DNA from: RPQJ01 sp044226195
GTDB lineage: Bacteria > Pseudomonadota > Gammaproteobacteria > Steroidobacterales > Steroidobacteraceae
Direction of reading: 5' to 3'
NCBI GenBank assembly: GCA_044226195.1
Contig: JBGAHO010000010.1
Location: 28,836-92,835 of the forward strand
DNA length: 64,000 bases
This document shows positions 44,374 through 54,021 of this stretch, one piece after another. The first letter of the stretch is position 1. Each line of letters starts with the position of its first letter. Both the position numbers and the translations under genes were made by a program. A model generated the notes under the pieces. The model was not told the DNA's origin. It did not search any database and saw only the letters and a list, made by a program, of their open reading frames with translations.

Positions 44374-46168
44374 CCGTTCCCGAGCGGCAGCCATCCGGGT
44401 ACCCATACTGCTTCCAGTAGTCGACCATGCCCATCCGTTCGGCAACGGCACCGAACCGGGGATCCGTTCGCAGCACGTGCCCTTCCGGAGCCCAGAGGTG
44501 TTTGGTGTCGAGCTGGCGGGCCCAGTCGCGGTCACCGTGCGCCAGGCTGTCCTCGAGGACGGTGAACACCAGGTCGACCTGGCCGAGCTGCAGGTAGGGC
44601 TCGACGAACTGCACCTGCGGGGCGATCTTGGGATCGAAGGCGCGCAACGAGGCCACCACGCCCGGCCGCAGGGCGGGATCCGCCACCGCATCGACGAAGC
44701 GCGGGATGATCTCGCGGATCTCCTTCGGCATGCCATCCTCGACGAGCCAGCGCTTGGCCTCGTCCCACTGGCGGCGACGCAACGCCACCAGCGCCTCGAC
44801 GCCCCCGTTCTTCTGGCTGAGCCCGAGTTCCGCGGCCATCTTGCCGGCCCGCAGCGCCGCGTCGTCGTCGCCCTTGATCAGGTACACGGACGCGAGGTTG
44901 GCCGCGATGATCGGCGAGGAGGGGTCGAGTTCCTGCGCGCGCTTGGCCTGGACCAGCGCCGCATCGAGCCGGCCCACGTTCTGCAGCAGGATCGAATACC
45001 AGTGGTGCGCGGTCGGCTCGTTCGGCTCGAGCGAAATCGCGAAGAAGAAGCCCGACTCGGCGTCGAGCAGGTCGCCGCGCTCGGCGTTGATCTGCGCGAG
45101 CACCGCGTGCGCCTCGCCGATGTTCGGATCGATGGAGAGCGCGCGGCGCGCGGCGTCCTCGGCGAGCTTGAAGTACTTCTCCTCGTCGTCGGACTCCTCG
45201 GTGTAGCCCGGCAGCACGACGTAGGCCGAGGCGAGCGCGGCGCTCGCGCGGGCGAAGCCTGGGTCCTTGCCGAGCGCGGACTGGAACAGGTCGATCGCGC
45301 GCTGCAGGTTGTCGGCCCCCCGCCGCTTCCAGATCGCGCGGCCCTGCAGGTAGAGCTCGTAGGCCTCGACGTTCTGCGTCGGCGGCCGCTCGTGCTGCGC
45401 GACCTTCTGGTCCGCCGGCGCGAGCTGGATGCGCAGCCGGTCGACGATGGCCTGCGCGATCTCGTCCTGCACGGCGAAGATGTCCTGCAGCTTGCGCTCG
45501 TAGGTCTCCGACCAGAGATGGAAGCCCGTCTCGGCATCGATCAGCTGCGCCGTGATGCGCACCTGGTCGCCCTGCTGGCGCACGCTGCCCTCGAGCACCG
45601 TCTCCACGCCGAGCTCGCGGCCGACCTGGCGGATGTCGACGTTGCGGCCCTTGTACGAGAACGCCGAGGTGCGCGACGCGACCTGCAGGCCCGGCACGCG
45701 CGCGAGCAGGTCGAGCAACTCCTCGGACATGCCGTCGCTGAAATAGTCCTTGGTCGGGTCGCCGCTCAGGTTGGTGAACGGCATCACCGCGATGGAGTTG
45801 TGCGGCTGGCCCGCGTTGGCGCGCCCGACGCCCCGCTCGTACAGGAGGTAGCCGAGGCCGGCCATGCAGACGAGCACCACGATGCCGAACGCCGCGCGCT
45901 GGCGCACGCGGGTGGCCGGCGCGCTCTCGCCGGGCAGCGGCTCGGTCCGGTGGATGCCGTCGGGGCCGACGTCGAAGATCCAGGCCAGCACCATGGCGAT
46001 CGGAAAGCCGACCATGAGGAAGATGACCAGGAAGGTCATCGCCCACTCGGGCACGTGCAGGGCCGGGAAGACGACCGAGCAGCCTTCCGTGACGGCCCAG
46101 GAGACGGCGCCGTAGCCGACCGCGACCTTGCCTACGCGTCGGCGCTGGATTTCCGCGAGAAAGGCCAT
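44351..46168 (-). CDS. Membrane protein with TolB-N/FlgO-like domain and TPR repeats
   Basis: 605-residue protein with three predicted N-terminal membrane spans (residues ~15-35, 42-65, 90-106), then a TolB-N/FlgO-like domain (SIAVMPFTNLSGDPTKDYFS) and about eight TPR-like repeats from residue 240. The layout resembles the non-catalytic relatives of class III adenylate cyclases in gammaproteobacteria, but no cyclase or CadC/DNA-binding domain is present. A protein-interaction or sensing role is likely; the target is unknown. Confidence 0.75.
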   Translation of the reverse strand: MAFLAEIQRRRVGKVAVGYGAVSWAVTEGCSVVFPALHVPEWAMTFLVIFLMVGFPIAMVLAWIFDVGPDGIHRTEPLPGESAPATRVRQRAAFGIVVLVCMAGLGYLLYERGVGRANAGQPHNSIAVMPFTNLSGDPTKDYFSDGMSEELLDLLARVPGLQVASRTSAFSYKGRNVDIRQVGRELGVETVLEGSVRQQGDQVRITAQLIDAETGFHLWSETYERKLQDIFAVQDEIAQAIVDRLRIQLAPADQKVAQHERPPTQNVEAYELYLQGRAIWKRRGADNLQRAIDLFQSALGKDPGFARASAALASAYVVLPGYTEESDDEEKYFKLAEDAARRALSIDPNIGEAHAVLAQINAERGDLLDAESGFFFAISLEPNEPTAHHWYSILLQNVGRLDAALVQAKRAQELDPSSPIIAANLASVYLIKGDDDAALRAGKMAAELGLSQKNGGVEALVALRRRQWDEAKRWLVEDGMPKEIREIIPRFVDAVADPALRPGVVASLRAFDPKIAPQVQFVEPYLQLGQVDLVFTVLEDSLAHGDRDWARQLDTKHLWAPEGHVLRTDPRFGAVAERMGMVDYWKQYGYPDGCRSGTDAPIICS

Positions 46169-46277
46169 CGGGCTCCCGACCGGTCGAGCAGATCCTTGAG
46201 ACCCGCGCCTGGCGCGGGCAGTTCCCCCTGCCCGCGGTATTGTCCACGATTCCGGCGGGCGCGCGAGTCCTCGACGC

Positions 46278-47177
46278 CTAGAGCCTGCAGAGCTTGACGT
46301 CGCCGCTCAGGGTCTTGACCCGCACCCGGCCCGCGCCCTTGCCCTCGGTGAAGCGCAGTTCCTTGCCCGGCGTGAACTCGTCGGTGCGCTGCGGCTGCGG
46401 GCCGAAGCAGTTTTCGATCTCGCCGCTGAAGCTCGACAGGTCGAACTCGGCGCCGATCGGCGGCGCGAGCTGGATGCCCACGTCGCCACTGATGCTCTCG
46501 ACGTCGAGCCGGCCGTCCGCGGGCAGGAACGCCGCCAGCGACAGATCACCGCTGGTGAGGCGGATCCGCGCGCGCGTCATCTCGCCGAGGCCGAGGCTGA
46601 AATCGCCGCTGACCGTGCTGCCGTTGACCTCGCCGGAGACGCGGGTGACGGTCGCGTCGCCGCTGACGGTCGTCAGCGTCAGCATGCCCTTCTGCATGCT
46701 GCCGTTGACCCGCACGTCGCCGCTCACGGTCTTGACCTCGACGTCCTCGGCACCCGCGTCCGTCGTGATGTTCGCGCTGACGGTCTGCAGGCGCTGCTGG
46801 CCCTGGATCCCGTGCGCCTCGACGTCCGCGCTGACCGTGTTGACGTTGATGCTGCTGCCCGCCGGCACCTTCACGATCAGCGTGGTGTCCTCGACGTGCC
46901 AGGAGCGGTTCGGCATCACGACCTTGATGCGCGTGAGCTTGTTCGCGCTGGTGAATTCCAGGCGCTCGACGCCTTCGCCGAGCTCACCCGTCACTTCGAC
47001 CTCGTCGCGGTCCCAGCCGGTCACGGTGACCGCGCCGGCCACGTTCGAGATCTCGACCTGGCCGGCGGGATCGGCCGGCGAACGCTTGTCGATCGGCGTG
47101 CCTGCGTCGGCCAGCGGCGCGGTGAGCAGGGCGATGACGGCGAACGAAAGGGAGCGGGACAGGGTCTGCGCACTCAT
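46278..47177 (-). CDS. DUF4097 exported beta-repeat protein
   Basis: Predicted secreted or periplasmic protein of 299 residues with a signal peptide (residues 1-25). The body consists of recurrent strands of the pattern TVSGDVxV, as in DUF4097 proteins that form a right-handed beta-helix. The ATG at 47177 overlaps the anti-sigma-like gene stop by four bases, forming an operon sigma - anti-sigma-like - DUF4097, an association common for this family. Function unknown. Confidence 0.85.
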   Translation of the reverse strand: MSAQTLSRSLSFAVIALLTAPLADAGTPIDKRSPADPAGQVEISNVAGAVTVTGWDRDEVEVTGELGEGVERLEFTSANKLTRIKVVMPNRSWHVEDTTLIVKVPAGSSINVNTVSADVEAHGIQGQQRLQTVSANITTDAGAEDVEVKTVSGDVRVNGSMQKGMLTLTTVSGDATVTRVSGEVNGSTVSGDFSLGLGEMTRARIRLTSGDLSLAAFLPADGRLDVESISGDVGIQLAPPIGAEFDLSSFSGEIENCFGPQPQRTDEFTPGKELRFTEGKGAGRVRVKTLSGDVKLCRL

Positions 47178-47779
47178 AGCTGCATCCTACTGGAATCCGT
47201 CGAGGGATCGGCACCGCCTGCGGCGGTCAGTTGGTTGGCTGCGGCGAGCACCGCCAGTTCTTCCTGGTAGGTGCTCAGCAGCAGTTCTTCGAGCAGGGGA
47301 TCGCCCGGCTCCTCGGCCAGGGCGTCGTTGATCTCGCCGGCGGCGTGGCGCAGCTGCGCGAGGTTCTCCACGAGCTTGGTGCGGGCCGCGGGCGGCATGC
47401 GATCGATGCGTTCCTGCAGCATCACCGTGAGCTGCTGGCGCGCCTGCTCGTACTCGGGACTCAGACGGTGGCCGGGGCCGAACGAGGCCGGCACCACGCG
47501 CATCGCGCCCGGCGCCACCTGCGGGGCCTGCGCCACGCTCGCCGCCTCGTGCCGCTGCAGCAGTTTCGCCGTGATCAGCGACGACACGACGACCAGCGCG
47601 AGGGCGGCCGCGAGCTGCCAGCCCCAGCGCGAGCGCGCCGGGGTCGCCGACGCGGGCGCCACATCGAGCTGCGCCTGGATGCCGGCCCACAGGTCGCGGG
47701 CGGGCGGCACGTCACGCGGCATCGCACCGAGCGCTTCGTCGAGCCGGTCGCGCGAGGCCTGGGAATCGTTGCGCGTCAT
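47174..47779 (-). CDS. Single-span protein, probable anti-sigma factor
   Basis: 201 residues with one membrane span near 52-68 (WQLAAALALVVVSSLITAKLL). The cytoplasmic N-terminus has no zinc-finger motif; the C-terminal part is helical and acidic (EEPGDPLLEELLLSTYQEEL). It is coupled to the sigma gene (ATGA) and to DUF4097, so it most likely restrains that sigma factor. The assignment is by position and topology, not by motif. Confidence 0.68.
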   Translation of the reverse strand: MTRNDSQASRDRLDEALGAMPRDVPPARDLWAGIQAQLDVAPASATPARSRWGWQLAAALALVVVSSLITAKLLQRHEAASVAQAPQVAPGAMRVVPASFGPGHRLSPEYEQARQQLTVMLQERIDRMPPAARTKLVENLAQLRHAAGEINDALAEEPGDPLLEELLLSTYQEELAVLAAANQLTAAGGADPSTDSSRMQL

Positions 47780-48456
47780 GCGCCCTCCTCGCCGAGTTGC
47801 AGGCGCTTCCCGAGCAACTGCCGGGCGCGGTGCAACTGGGCCTTGCAGGTGCCCACGGCGATGCCGAGCATCGCGGACACCTCGTCGTGGGAATAACCGT
47901 AGACGCCGGCGAGCACCAGCACGTTGCGGGCACCCGGCGGGAGACTGGCGATCGCCGCCTCGAGGTCGCCGCGCAGCACGACGTCGTGGGCGGACGGATC
48001 CGCAAGGGTCGTCGCAACCTCGTCGTCGACGGACGCCGACTGGCCCAACAGTTCGGCGCGCCGCCGCTGGTGCGCGAGGACGGCATTGACGGCGATGCGA
48101 TGCAGCCACGTGCTGAAGCTGCTCCTCACCTCGAATGCCCGCAGGCCGCGCCAGGCCTGCACGAAAGCTTCCTGCGTGCAGTCCTCGGCGGTCTCGCGCT
48201 GGGCGGTCATGCGCAGGCACAGGCCGTGCACGCGCCCGACGTGCAGCCGGTACAGGCGTTCGAATGCGGCCTGCGATCCGTCGACCGCCGCCTCGACGAG
48301 GCGACGCTCCTCGGCTGCCTGCCGCGCGCGATCCAGTTCGTTCTCGGCGATGTCGAGCGCCAACGTCCACCTCGGCTCGGGCCGGCGCAGGCCGGGCGAT
48401 CCCGCGGGCATCCTACACACCCCGATCGGCAGCGCCTGCGCGAGAATCGCCTCCAT
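47776..48456 (-). CDS. ECF-family RNA polymerase sigma factor
   Basis: 226 residues from ATG 48456; ATG 48411 is a plausible shorter start. Region 2 covers FERLYRLHVGRVHGLCLRM to FVQAWRGLRAF. Region 4 has LPPGARNVLVLAGVYG and the helix LGIAVGTCKAQLHRARQLL. It differs clearly from the 25 kb sigma, so the two should recognise different promoters. Coupled to the membrane anti-sigma-like gene. Confidence 0.88.
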   Translation of the reverse strand: MEAILAQALPIGVCRMPAGSPGLRRPEPRWTLALDIAENELDRARQAAEERRLVEAAVDGSQAAFERLYRLHVGRVHGLCLRMTAQRETAEDCTQEAFVQAWRGLRAFEVRSSFSTWLHRIAVNAVLAHQRRRAELLGQSASVDDEVATTLADPSAHDVVLRGDLEAAIASLPPGARNVLVLAGVYGYSHDEVSAMLGIAVGTCKAQLHRARQLLGKRLQLGEEGA

Positions 48457-48545
48457 GACCCTGAGATGCGGTGAACCGCTGCAGGGTTTGAATGGGGCAG
48501 CCCAGGGGTGGGCCGGGGGTCGTCCGGGCCGGGGCGGCCCGGCGG

Positions 48546-49847
48546 CTAGCGGGGCGCGTTCAGGTAGTCGACCGTCACGTCGACCATCGCCTTGACGCCG
48601 ACCTCGAGGGCCGACTCGTCGACGAAATAGAGCGGGGAGTGGTTGCTCGGCGCCTTGTCGGCATCCTGGCCGCGCGGCGTCGAGCCGACGAAGAAGAACA
48701 CGCTGGGCGCCTGCAGCGCGAAGTGCGCGTAGTCCTCGGAACCGGTCACGTACGGCACCTCGAGCACGCCGTCCTTGCCGACGGCCTTCTGCAGCGACGG
48801 CAGCACCTGCCGCGTCAGGTCAGGATTGTTGATCACGACCGGGTTGCTGCCCGGCAGGATGTCGAGCTTCGCCGTGGCGCCGCTCGCGGCGGCCGTGTTC
48901 TCCGCCGTGCGGCGCAGGCGCTCGATCACCTGTTCGCGCACGCCGGCGTCGAAGGTGCGGATCGTGCCCATCATCTCGACCGAGTCGGGGATGATGTTGA
49001 AGCGGATGCCGCCCTTGATCGCCCCGACCGTGACCACCGCCGGATAACGGGTGATGTCGGTCTGGCGGCTGACGATGGTCTGCAGGTTGTTGAGGATCTG
49101 CGCCGACGCGACGATCGGGTCGACGCCGCCCCAGGGGCGCGAGCCGTGGGTCTGCACGCCGTTCACGGTGAGCCGGAAGGTGTCCGAGCCGGCCATCAGC
49201 GAACCCGAACGGTAGCCGATCGTGCCGGCGTTGAGCCCGGCCCACAGGTGCATGCCGAACACGGCCTGCGGGTGGTAGTCGCGGAACACGCCTTCCTTGA
49301 GCATGAGCGGCGCGCCGCCCTCTTCGCCCTCCGGCGCGCCTTCCTCGGCCGGCTGGAACATGAACACCACGGTGCCCGGCAGGTCCTGCCGCAGGCCGGC
49401 CAGCACCTTCGCCACGCCGAGCAGCATCGCCGTGTGGCCGTCGTGGCCGCAGGCGTGCATCACGCCGACCTTCTCGCCGCGATATTCGGCGGTGACGGTC
49501 GACTTGAACGGCACGTCCACGCGCTCGGTGACCGGCAGCGCGTCCATGTCCGCCCGCAGTGCGACGGTCGGGCCCGGCTTGCCGCCGCGCAGGACACCGA
49601 CCACGCCGGTGTGGGCAACGCCCGTGTGGACTTCGAGGCCCATCGCCTTCAACTGCGCCGCGACGATCCCGGCGGTGCGCGTCTCGCGGTTGCCAAGTTC
49701 CGGGTGCTGGTGGAAGTCGCGCCGCCACTCGATCACCTTCGGCATGGCCGACGCCACGGCCGCGTCGGTATCGGCGGCCTGCACAGTCCCGGCGCCGGCG
49801 AAAACGGACAGGAGGGTGGCGACGGCGATCCGGATCGGGTGCGGCAT
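48546..49847 (-). CDS. M20-family amidohydrolase (hippurate hydrolase/aminoacylase type)
   Basis: Exported metallo-amidohydrolase of 433 residues. A signal peptide ends near residue 24. The dinuclear zinc site has HACGHDGHTAM (near residue 125) and PAEEG (near 160); DFHQHPELG opens the catalytic domain. The late GSEDYAHF carries the last ligand region. Typical substrates are N-acyl amino acids or hippurate; the natural one is unknown. Divergent from the small gene at 49923. Confidence 0.9.
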   Translation of the reverse strand: MPHPIRIAVATLLSVFAGAGTVQAADTDAAVASAMPKVIEWRRDFHQHPELGNRETRTAGIVAAQLKAMGLEVHTGVAHTGVVGVLRGGKPGPTVALRADMDALPVTERVDVPFKSTVTAEYRGEKVGVMHACGHDGHTAMLLGVAKVLAGLRQDLPGTVVFMFQPAEEGAPEGEEGGAPLMLKEGVFRDYHPQAVFGMHLWAGLNAGTIGYRSGSLMAGSDTFRLTVNGVQTHGSRPWGGVDPIVASAQILNNLQTIVSRQTDITRYPAVVTVGAIKGGIRFNIIPDSVEMMGTIRTFDAGVREQVIERLRRTAENTAAASGATAKLDILPGSNPVVINNPDLTRQVLPSLQKAVGKDGVLEVPYVTGSEDYAHFALQAPSVFFFVGSTPRGQDADKAPSNHSPLYFVDESALEVGVKAMVDVTVDYLNAPR

Positions 49848-49922
49848 GGGACTCGGCCTCGATGTGGCAACGGCGAAGGTGGCGCAGCATACTGCAAGCC
49901 CCGCGCGGTGTTGGAGCGGCGA

Positions 49923-50168
49923 ATGATCCTCAGACTGCTCTCGGTTCTCCTCGGCGTGGCCCTGCTGGCCTGGCTGGCGCTGCTGTTCTCGTCGCGGGCG
50001 GTCCTGATCGGCGAGAAGGTCGAGGACGCCCCGCTGCACAAGGAACTCGTGTGCACCTATTTCGCCGCGACCCGCACCCTGCGCAAGACCTACTGGTACT
50101 CGAAGTCGGACACGTTCGGCCGCGCCGCCTGCCCGCGCTGGGAAACGGTGCGGCCGGCCGCCGAATGA
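49923..50168 (+). CDS. Small membrane-anchored hypothetical protein
   Basis: 81 residues with one N-terminal span (residues 4-25) and a soluble tail holding two cysteines (ELVCTYF and RAACPRW). The ATG at 49923 lies 75 bases from the divergent M20 start, with a 16-base gap to the GGT-family gene, so probably co-transcribed with it. I do not recognise a family. Confidence 0.55.
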   Translation: MILRLLSVLLGVALLAWLALLFSSRAVLIGEKVEDAPLHKELVCTYFAATRTLRKTYWYSKSDTFGRAACPRWETVRPAAE

Positions 50169-50184
50169 TCCCGGAGACCGTCCC

Positions 50185-52077
50185 ATGTCCCGTCCCCCGC
50201 TGCTGCCGGGACTCGTGCTCGGAGTCCTCGCCTTGACCCAGCCCTGCCCCGCCGACGCGCAGGCGGTCTCGCCAACCGTGCCACGATCGGTCGCCAAGAC
50301 GCAGAAGCCGCCCCTGCACGGCCACCGCTGGATGGCCATCACCGGCAAGCCGCTCGCGGCCACCGCCGGCGCGATGATGTTCCAGCGCGGCGGCAACGCC
50401 GTGGACGCCGCGTGCGCGATGATCGCGGCCACCTCGACGATGTGGGACACGTTGAGCTGGGGCGGCGAGACGCAGGCGCTGATCTACGACCCGCACACGA
50501 AGAAGGTCATCGCGATCAACGGGCTCGGCGTTGCGCCGACCGGGGCCACGCCCGAGTTCTACCGCGGCAAGGGCTACAAATACCCGCCCGAGCATGGACC
50601 GCTCGCGGCCGTCACGCCCGGCACGCCGGGCGGGCTGATGCTGATGCTGGCCGAGTACGGCAAGCTCTCGCTCGGCGACGTGCTGGCGCCCGCCATCGAC
50701 CTCGCGGACGGTTACCCGATCGAGGCTGAGACCGCGAACACCATTGAGCGCTGGAAGGACAAGCTCAAGGAGTGGCCGTACTCGAAGCAGGTGCTGCTGC
50801 CGCACCACGGCCAGGCGCGCGAGGCGCCGGAGCCGGGCGAGATGTTTCGCCAGGCGGACCTCGCCGCGACGCTGCGCAAGCTGGTCGAGGCCGAGCGCCA
50901 GGCGCTGGCCGCCGGCAAGTCGCGCAAGGAAGCGATCCAGGCCGCGTACGACCGCTTCTACAAGGGCGACATCGCGCGCGAGATCGCGCGCGGCACGCAG
51001 GAACAGGGCGGGCTGATCACCGAGGCCGACCTCGCGAACTGGTCGCCGAAGATCGAGGAGCCGCTGCACACGACGTACCGCGGCGTCGACGTCTACAAGC
51101 TCGACACCTGGACCCAGGGCCCCGCGCTGCTGCAGACGCTCAACATCCTCGAGAATTTCGACCTGCAGGCGCTGGGCTACAACAGCGCGAGCTACATCCA
51201 CACCCTTTACCAGGCGATGAACCTCGCCTTCGCCGACCGCGATTTCTACTACGGCGATCCGGCGTTCCCGCCCGACGAGCCGCGGCGCGGCCTGCTGTCC
51301 AAGGAGTACGCGAAGCAGCGTGCCGCCCAACTGAGCCCGGCCCGCAATGACCCGAAGGTGGGCCCCGGCGATCCGTATCCGTTCCAGGGCGAACGCAACC
51401 CCTACGCCGAGCAGCTGCGCAAGGCGGATGCCGCGAGCGGTTCGGCGGCCGCGCTCGCCGGTCCGGACCTCGAGCAGTTCAAGGCGAGTTTCCAGAGCGG
51501 GACGACGAGCGTGATCGCGGCGGATGCGGAGGGCTGGCTGGTGTCGGTCACGCCGAGCGGTGGCTGGGTGCCGGCGACGATCGCCGGGCGCACCGGCATC
51601 GGACTCAGCCAGCGCGCGCAGTCGTTCGTGCTCGACCCGGCGGAGAATCCGTTCAACGTGATCGCGCCGGGCAAGCGGCCGCGCGTGACGCTGACCCCGA
51701 GCCTCGCGCTCAAGGACGGCAAGCCATGGCTCGCCTTCGCCGTTCAGGGCGGCGACACGCAGGACCAGAACCTGCTGCAGTTCTTCCTGAACGTGCTGGA
51801 ATTCGGGATGACGCCGCAGGAGGCGACCGAGGCCGCGAACTTCAACAGCTACCAGATGAAGAGTTCGTTTGGCGCGCACGAGGCTCAGCCGGGCCGCATC
51901 GTGCTCAACTCGGCGATGCCGCAGTGGGTGGTGCGCGAACTGATGCAGCGCGGCTACCAGCCGGAATTCGAGGCGCGCTCGTCGGGACCGATCAATGCCA
52001 TCCTTCTCGATGCCGCCCATGGCACGATGTGGGGCGGCTCGAGCAACCACGGCGAGGACTACGGCATCGCCTGGTGA
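50185..52077 (+). CDS. Gamma-glutamyltransferase-family protein
   Basis: 630-residue Ntn-hydrolase with a signal peptide (cleavage near residue 26). The self-cleavage site and catalytic Thr are in GTTSVIAADAEG (near residue 440). MFQRGGNAVDAACAM, GGETQALIYD and TPGTPGGLMLML are family marks, as is the late GGDTQDQNLLQFFLN. The family cleaves gamma-glutamyl compounds or cephalosporins in the periplasm; this lineage differs from E. coli Ggt and its substrate is not clear. Confidence 0.88.
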   Translation: MSRPPLLPGLVLGVLALTQPCPADAQAVSPTVPRSVAKTQKPPLHGHRWMAITGKPLAATAGAMMFQRGGNAVDAACAMIAATSTMWDTLSWGGETQALIYDPHTKKVIAINGLGVAPTGATPEFYRGKGYKYPPEHGPLAAVTPGTPGGLMLMLAEYGKLSLGDVLAPAIDLADGYPIEAETANTIERWKDKLKEWPYSKQVLLPHHGQAREAPEPGEMFRQADLAATLRKLVEAERQALAAGKSRKEAIQAAYDRFYKGDIAREIARGTQEQGGLITEADLANWSPKIEEPLHTTYRGVDVYKLDTWTQGPALLQTLNILENFDLQALGYNSASYIHTLYQAMNLAFADRDFYYGDPAFPPDEPRRGLLSKEYAKQRAAQLSPARNDPKVGPGDPYPFQGERNPYAEQLRKADAASGSAAALAGPDLEQFKASFQSGTTSVIAADAEGWLVSVTPSGGWVPATIAGRTGIGLSQRAQSFVLDPAENPFNVIAPGKRPRVTLTPSLALKDGKPWLAFAVQGGDTQDQNLLQFFLNVLEFGMTPQEATEAANFNSYQMKSSFGAHEAQPGRIVLNSAMPQWVVRELMQRGYQPEFEARSSGPINAILLDAAHGTMWGGSSNHGEDYGIAW

Positions 52078-52150
52078 GCCCGGCTTGAATCGGAGCGCGG
52101 CTGTGCGCCGAAGCGCTCCAGGCACCGTCGCAAAGGAACTGCCCCCGCCC

Positions 52151-52840
52151 ATGCAGACCCGACTCCTCGTCCCCTTCGCCGTCGCCCAGGGCCTCTGGGT
52201 GAAAGCGCGCACGCCCGAACTGCCGGCGGCTCGCGGCAAGCGCGGCCGCATCGGCCGCGAGGAAGGCGAGGCACGGTTCGTGGCCGGGGTGGGCGATTCC
52301 ATCATTGCCGGCACCGGTGTCGGCCACCAGCGCGAGGCGCTGACCGGGAATTTCGCGCGCCTGTGGCACGAGCGCGCGGGTCATCCGGTCAACTGGCGCG
52401 CGTTCGGGCTCAACGGCGCGACGTCGTCGGTGATCCTGCATCGAATCGTGCCGCACACGCCGGCGGCCGACGTCTACCTCGTCTCCGCGGGCGTCAACGA
52501 TGCCATCCGCGGCGTGCGCGCGGAGCACTTCGCTGACAACCTGCAGGCGATCGTTCGCGCGCTGCGGGCCAAGTCGCCGGAGGCGGCCATCCTGTATGCC
52601 GGCATGCCGCGCTTCGAGCACTTCCCGTCGCTGCCGTGGCCGCTCAAGACCGTGCTGACGCACCGCACGCAGCAGATGCAGGCAAGGGCCGGTGAGATCG
52701 CCCGGCAGTTCGAGAACGTGCTGTGCTACGAGCCGCAGACATCCGTGACGCACGAGACGCTCGCACGCGACGGCTTCCATCCGTCGGCCAAGGCCTGCGC
52801 CGAGTGGGCCACCCGCATGCTCGACCACTGGGAAAAATAG
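52151..52840 (+). CDS. SGNH/GDSL hydrolase
   Basis: Esterase/lipase-fold hydrolase, 229 residues from ATG 52151. Block I is GDSIIAG (catalytic Ser, near residue 49), block III SAGVND (near 115) and block V DGFHPS (Asp and His, near 205). No signal peptide is evident from this start. It lies 73 bases after the GGT-family stop and converges on the NatB-like gene. Substrate unknown. Confidence 0.82.
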   Translation: MQTRLLVPFAVAQGLWVKARTPELPAARGKRGRIGREEGEARFVAGVGDSIIAGTGVGHQREALTGNFARLWHERAGHPVNWRAFGLNGATSSVILHRIVPHTPAADVYLVSAGVNDAIRGVRAEHFADNLQAIVRALRAKSPEAAILYAGMPRFEHFPSLPWPLKTVLTHRTQQMQARAGEIARQFENVLCYEPQTSVTHETLARDGFHPSAKACAEWATRMLDHWEK

Positions 52841-52842
52841 GT

Positions 52843-54021
52843 TCAGCTGCTGGTGGCGAGTTCTTCGCGGTGATACAGCCGCGCGGCCACGTACCACGCG
52901 ATGCCGGCGAGCAGCAGTGACGAGCCGAGGCTCACGGCCCAGTCGAGGGCGCCGATCGGTTCCGAGCGCAGCACCCGCAGGATGAGCTGGTTCTGGCTCA
53001 GGAACGGCACGGCGAGCATCCACAGCTGCGTGCGCACCGGCGCCACCATCAGGAACAGCGACGGCACCATCGGCAGGAAGATCAGCAGCGGCAGGTAGCC
53101 CTGCGCCTCGCGGTGGCTGCGGGCGAACGCCGCCAGCGCCGTGAGCAGCGTCGCGCCGAGCATGACGATCGGCAGGATCACCACGAAGAGTTTCGCCAGC
53201 GACCCGAGCGGCACGTCGAGCGACATGTCCACGTGCTCGCTCGGCAGCATCGCGAACGCCACTCGGTAGGCCGCGAGCGTGGTCGCGAGCGACACCAGCG
53301 TGAAGGCCGCGGTCGCGAGGATCTTGCCGCTGATGATCGCCTCGCGCGACGCCGGCATGGTCAGCAACGGCTCGAGCGACTGCCGCTCGCGCTCACCCGC
53401 CGTCGCGTCGATCGCGAGTTGCATGCCGCCGATGAACGCCAGGAGCAGCAGCAGGTAAGGCAGCAGCTGCTGCGCGAGGTCGAAGCGCGACTCCGGCGTC
53501 GCGACGTCGCGCGTCGCGATCTGCAGCGGATTCGCCACCGCCGGATGGATGCCGCGCGCCACGAGCCTCAGCGTGCCCACCTCGCGATCGTAGCCCTCGA
53601 GCAGGCCGCGGACGCGGTTCACCGTCGTGCCGGTCTGGATCGGGCGCGAGCTGTCGAAGATCAGCTCGACGCGCGCCGGTTGTCCCGCGCGCCAGTCATC
53701 CGCATAGCCCTCCGACACGCGCAGCACCACGTCGGCATCCTGGCTGCGCACGGCGGCATCCGGATCGGCCGGCGGCGCCACGATCCGCAGGTTGTGCGAG
53801 GCGAGCCACGCCATCAGGTTGGGCGCCCGCTCCGCGCCGATCACCGGCAGCTCGAACGTCGACTCCAGCTTCTCGATCTGCTTCGACGCGCCGAACGCGC
53901 TCATGCCGGCCAGCACCAGCGGCACCGCGAGCGGCATCACCACCAGCGAGACGAGCACCATGCGCCGGTCGCGGAACGCATCGAGCAGCTCCTTGCGGAA
54001 CACGATCCACCAGGCGCTCAT
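52843..54021 (-). CDS. natB: ABC-2 type permease (NatB-like)
   Basis: Membrane subunit of an exporter, 392 residues. A first span lies at residues 22-42 and is followed by a large external domain; four or five more spans come after residue 185. The segment ERERQSLEPLLTMPASREAIISGK is the NatB signature. The start overlaps the ATPase gene (ATGA). Such transporters export sodium or peptides; the substrate here is unknown. Confidence 0.85.
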   Translation of the reverse strand: MSAWWIVFRKELLDAFRDRRMVLVSLVVMPLAVPLVLAGMSAFGASKQIEKLESTFELPVIGAERAPNLMAWLASHNLRIVAPPADPDAAVRSQDADVVLRVSEGYADDWRAGQPARVELIFDSSRPIQTGTTVNRVRGLLEGYDREVGTLRLVARGIHPAVANPLQIATRDVATPESRFDLAQQLLPYLLLLLAFIGGMQLAIDATAGERERQSLEPLLTMPASREAIISGKILATAAFTLVSLATTLAAYRVAFAMLPSEHVDMSLDVPLGSLAKLFVVILPIVMLGATLLTALAAFARSHREAQGYLPLLIFLPMVPSLFLMVAPVRTQLWMLAVPFLSQNQLILRVLRSEPIGALDWAVSLGSSLLLAGIAWYVAARLYHREELATSS

